This document shows, one piece after another, positions 62,101 through 64,000 of a DNA stretch of 64,000 nt. The DNA is from Chryseobacterium bernardetii (lineage in GTDB: Bacteria > Bacteroidota > Bacteroidia > Flavobacteriales > Weeksellaceae), in the NCBI RefSeq assembly GCF_003815975.1, contig NZ_CP033932.1, positions 496,001 to 560,000 of the forward strand, in the 5' to 3' direction. The position numbers and the translations under genes were made by a program. The notes under the pieces are model-generated. The model made no database searches. It was not told where the DNA came from and was given only the letters and a program-made list of their open reading frames with translations. Every line of letters begins with the position of its first letter. Positions within the stretch are counted from its first letter, which is position 1.

Positions 62101-64000
62101 AAAGTCTTTCATTTTCAAGTCTCTGGTCTAATTCATTATTGTATTTCTCAAGGTTAATTTTTTGTGCTTCAAGATTCTTTTTAGCGATTTCTAACTGTTC
62201 AAGATAAATTCCGCTATCACCATTTCTTTTCTTAAGAATTTTATTTAATTCCTCAATTTTTGCACTATATTCTTCAATGCTTTTTTGAGACTTTTCAATA
62301 TTTGAACGTATGTTTTGAGTGCTGAACTTATCTAATTCTGCATTAAGTTTTTTCTGAGCCTCGGTAGAGCCAAGTTTTTTGAAGGTTTCCAGATCCATTT
62401 GTTTCAACATATCAGGCATGATTTTGCCTAAAGCTTTATAAGCTTCAATTTGTTGAAGTTTAGTTGAAGTATCTGAGAAAATAACTGAGGTTAATTCCTG
62501 TGTTTTAGTTTTTAACTCTTCAATAAGCTTGCTGGACCTTTGTCTTTCATCATTTAGCTGTTTTTCTGCAATAGATGCAGCCGTGGAAGTATCTCTTAAT
62601 TTCAGATATGCATAAGTTAATGCTACAGCTGCGGCAATTACTAAAACAATAGGATTATTAAGCATTGTTGCATTTAGCAATGCCTGTGCCTGAGTAGCAA
62701 GTCTTGTAGCTGCTGTTCTAAGCGTAGTTAACAATGTCAATCTTGCAGTGGCAATTGAGTTTGCATTTTTAGCAGCTGTCTGTGCTGTTTCTGTAGCAAC
62801 TGCTAATGCTCCCTGTGCTGTTCCAACAGCTTTTGCGGTATTTTCTAGAGATTGCTTTGCGGTATTAAATTCAGTAGCAACCGCCAATGCTCTCTTCCTT
62901 GCTATAGAAGCTGATTCCTGGGTAGCAAGTACAGTATTCTGTGCCGCCTCAACCCTTTTCTGTGCAAGTTCTATTTGTCTTGCAGTTCCCACAGCCTGAA
63001 TTGATGATAATTCCATTCTTGCCAAAGACAACTGTACTCTTGCCTCTTGTGCTTTTGCCGCAGCTGTTATACCTGCCTGAATTGCTGCTTGTTTTTTGAC
63101 GGCTAAACTGGAAACCTCAGCTTGAAGAGAAGCATATTTAGCTCTGGTACTAGCCAGTTCTGCTGCTGCATCACGTGCTGTTGCTTCAGCCTGTCTTTGT
63201 GTTACTAAAGCCCTTCCGAGCTTCATTTTTTCTGAAATACCCAGCAAGGCAATTTCAGATTGTATTGTTCTATTCCCTAAGTTTTGAGCCGCAGAAGCAA
63301 CAATAACGGCAGCTTTGTAACTTCCATAGGCAACAACTAATCCTTCAATTATATCAAGAACCTTCTGATAATTATCTACAAGGAATGTAAGGCCTTCTAT
63401 ACCTTTATAAAGAATCCCCTCACTACCCTCGCCAATTTTATTGAGCATTTGGTCCCAGGCATCACCAAGGTTAGCAACTTGTCCAGAGAGAGAAGCAGAT
63501 TGTTTTTCCATTAATTCGAAAAACATTCCGCCTTCATTAGTCATTTTGAACAATACATCCTGAACATCTTTAAAACCTATCTTACCAGCCGAAACCATAT
63601 CACTGATTTCTGATTCATTTTTATTGAATTTTTTAGCAAGTTCTGCTAACATAGGTATACCAGCTTCTGTGAACTGTAGAAGCTCTTGGCCCATAAGTTT
63701 ATTTTTAGCCTTAACTTGCCCGTAAATCAAGTTAATCCTTTCAAGAGGTACTCCAAGACCGGCTGCAATATTACCCATTCTTGTAAGGGTGTCTACCACC
63801 TCACTTGCTGGCACTTGAAAAGCAAGTAATTGTTTTGCTCCGGCAGATACATCTTGTAGAGAAAAAGGTGTCTTTGCGGCAAGATCAACCATCTGCCCCA
63901 TAAGCTGTTTAGCCTGGTCCGCATTACCAAGCATTGTTGAAAAGGCAATTTCCGTTTTCTGGAATTCACCTCTTACATTAATTATTTCCTTTGTGAATGA
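59183..64000 (-). CDS. Phage tape-measure protein, 5' end beyond the window
   Basis: The frame is open to the right edge; the first internal ATG is at 63934, but about 22 more codons upstream (reading NVRGEFQKTEIAFSTMLGNA) continue the tape-measure N-terminal domain, so the start is outside. About 1600 residues are visible: tape-measure domain (DVSAGAKQLLAFQVPASEVV; QELLQFTEAGIPMLAELAKK), Ala/Gln-rich coiled coils, a hydrophobic segment (NNPIVLVIAAAVALTYAY), and long Lys/Glu-rich helices to the end. Length sets tail length, so a long non-contractile tail is expected, together with the Dit and Tal genes. Confidence 0.93.
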   Translation of the reverse strand, partial: SFTKEIINVRGEFQKTEIAFSTMLGNADQAKQLMGQMVDLAAKTPFSLQDVSAGAKQLLAFQVPASEVVDTLTRMGNIAAGLGVPLERINLIYGQVKAKNKLMGQELLQFTEAGIPMLAELAKKFNKNESEISDMVSAGKIGFKDVQDVLFKMTNEGGMFFELMEKQSASLSGQVANLGDAWDQMLNKIGEGSEGILYKGIEGLTFLVDNYQKVLDIIEGLVVAYGSYKAAVIVASAAQNLGNRTIQSEIALLGISEKMKLGRALVTQRQAEATARDAAAELASTRAKYASLQAEVSSLAVKKQAAIQAGITAAAKAQEARVQLSLARMELSSIQAVGTARQIELAQKRVEAAQNTVLATQESASIARKRALAVATEFNTAKQSLENTAKAVGTAQGALAVATETAQTAAKNANSIATARLTLLTTLRTAATRLATQAQALLNATMLNNPIVLVIAAAVALTYAYLKLRDTSTAASIAEKQLNDERQRSSKLIEELKTKTQELTSVIFSDTSTKLQQIEAYKALGKIMPDMLKQMDLETFKKLGSTEAQKKLNAELDKFSTQNIRSNIEKSQKSIEEYSAKIEELNKILKKRNGDSGIYLEQLEIAKKNLEAQKINLEKYNNELDQRLENERLSTMSLAEQKRYWEGQVKSINEQISALEKSNIKKAEALDKVNNIHSLVKSTSIGLINWNINPLLNQLNKAQQEIMKINKAQSGASVDKNKAYWEAQKKAAEDLVASMPTSKEGSPAWREAKKKWLEADAALKKYDLSDKQFLKDQKEREKERLRLEKGAEKSFLKGSLARLEQEISLREEALKRSSGDTVQMRYIDKYGKERFSKEVKSVKEINDELLALRKEKAERERLFEVKTFQESIDETKRQIDVRDKLLQLGYSKETVDGMFPEIKDKSFLQYLNDTNASLEKKSGNEAAENLIKIKKIISEYIGEETFLEGVNKEIDQIKAKFEGNELIDKLEKFKKVYATEMTGENRNAKDLAIDKALKDEKQKQQDFYNSFVKDKETFEQRKLAIESRYNELRKRIQDSNVSDAEKARQTEEANKAQTKEISAMSWEMFQKTDAYVKAFGDLEKIGPRTLKKIRDQFKAFLDSDAGKALNAQDLKAYNDVLKNLNESISKDPFSKLSESIKKYREEKKKLADIEKKFGKDSEQYKIKLDETNHALVGIFNAAGAAGDAAIDFAINLGSALGMMSEESQQALKDVQQLFDGVVNTVAGYVNKNYGQMVSGIISMVSSIAKLANGDTDREKSIRQWQQAINDLKYSYEQLNHIIEKTAGEAQLKMQKDLIANLKEQQAVLIKMRKTENEKKNTDTDKIASYNQQIQEINDKIEEIVDNFKRQVTTVEFKDLSEKIADALISAFSQGEDAAKSFDKVVDDVMRSAVQNALKMKFLDEAAKNMVDSIYTSMGFGKGDTTANQAKIKEYEAKVKALEEKLLTADYYEKPLFEKQRQGYLQLIGKLKQQIANSEIDGSFDGLTKEERDAIKSMGEKAMKDYMEALKQYEDLFGQSAENAQGLKGDIKGITEKTAGALEGQINAMRINVAEALKIHRANQDIFRNQLQIQSQIEKNTRPIEAMYKEIKEMNSKIKSGLAGIP

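Overview
The window looks like a chromosome segment of a low-GC flavobacterium, most likely Chryseobacterium or a close relative in Weeksellaceae. The reasons are the protein sequences, several secreted proteins with type IX secretion (T9SS) C-terminal sorting domains, the Bacteroidota promoter signature (TTTG, 19-20 nt, TAnnTTTG) in front of many core genes, and the order of the ribosomal/RNA polymerase genes. No species call is possible from the sequence alone.

Layout. (1) 1-18 kb: accessory genes, mostly for envelope and secreted proteins. They are a truncated NmrA-like oxidoreductase gene; a large Asp-box/T9SS protein with a lipoprotein signal; a nucleotide pyrophosphatase-like phosphodiesterase; a double GNAT acetyltransferase; a five-gene envelope operon (DUF5777 barrel, c-type cytochrome lipoprotein, YceI, ankyrin, DOMON-T9SS) behind a Crp/Fnr regulator gene and a palindromic operator; and a four-gene operon of an Asp-box T9SS protein, two small envelope proteins and a TonB-dependent receptor. 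(2) 18-34.6 kb: the core information-processing block, all on the minus strand: tuf, tRNA-Trp, secE, nusG, rplK, rplA, rplJ, rplL, rpoB, rpoC, DUF3467. Three paralogous secreted-protein genes lie between nusG and rplK, and a T9SS-domain remnant lies between rplL and rpoB. (3) 34.9-42.7 kb: a heavy-metal RND efflux system with its own two-component regulator. (4) 42.96-44.35 kb: an ISL3/ISAon1-type insertion sequence with a frameshifted transposase. (5) 44.4-47.5 kb: a tRNA cluster with a tandem triplication-like layout (Thr-Tyr-Gly twice, then Thr), hpf, xerC, rpsU and tmRNA (ssrA). (6) 47.6-64 kb: the left part of a prophage integrated at the 3' end of ssrA. It has an integrase, a few small or accessory genes, a lysis cassette (holin, candidate unimolecular spanin, muramidase), tail genes (Tal-like, tail spike, Dit-like, tape measure) and an inverted O-acyltransferase gene that may alter the host surface. 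It runs off the right edge inside the tape-measure gene.

How they fit together. Regions 2 and 5 are two halves of one ancestral unit (rpsU-xerC-hpf-tRNA Thr/Tyr/Gly/Thr-tuf-Trp-secE-nusG-rplKAJL-rpoBC), now split by the metal-efflux island and the IS. Each part has its own promoter and terminators. The prophage uses tmRNA as its landing site and carries candidate lysogenic-conversion genes.
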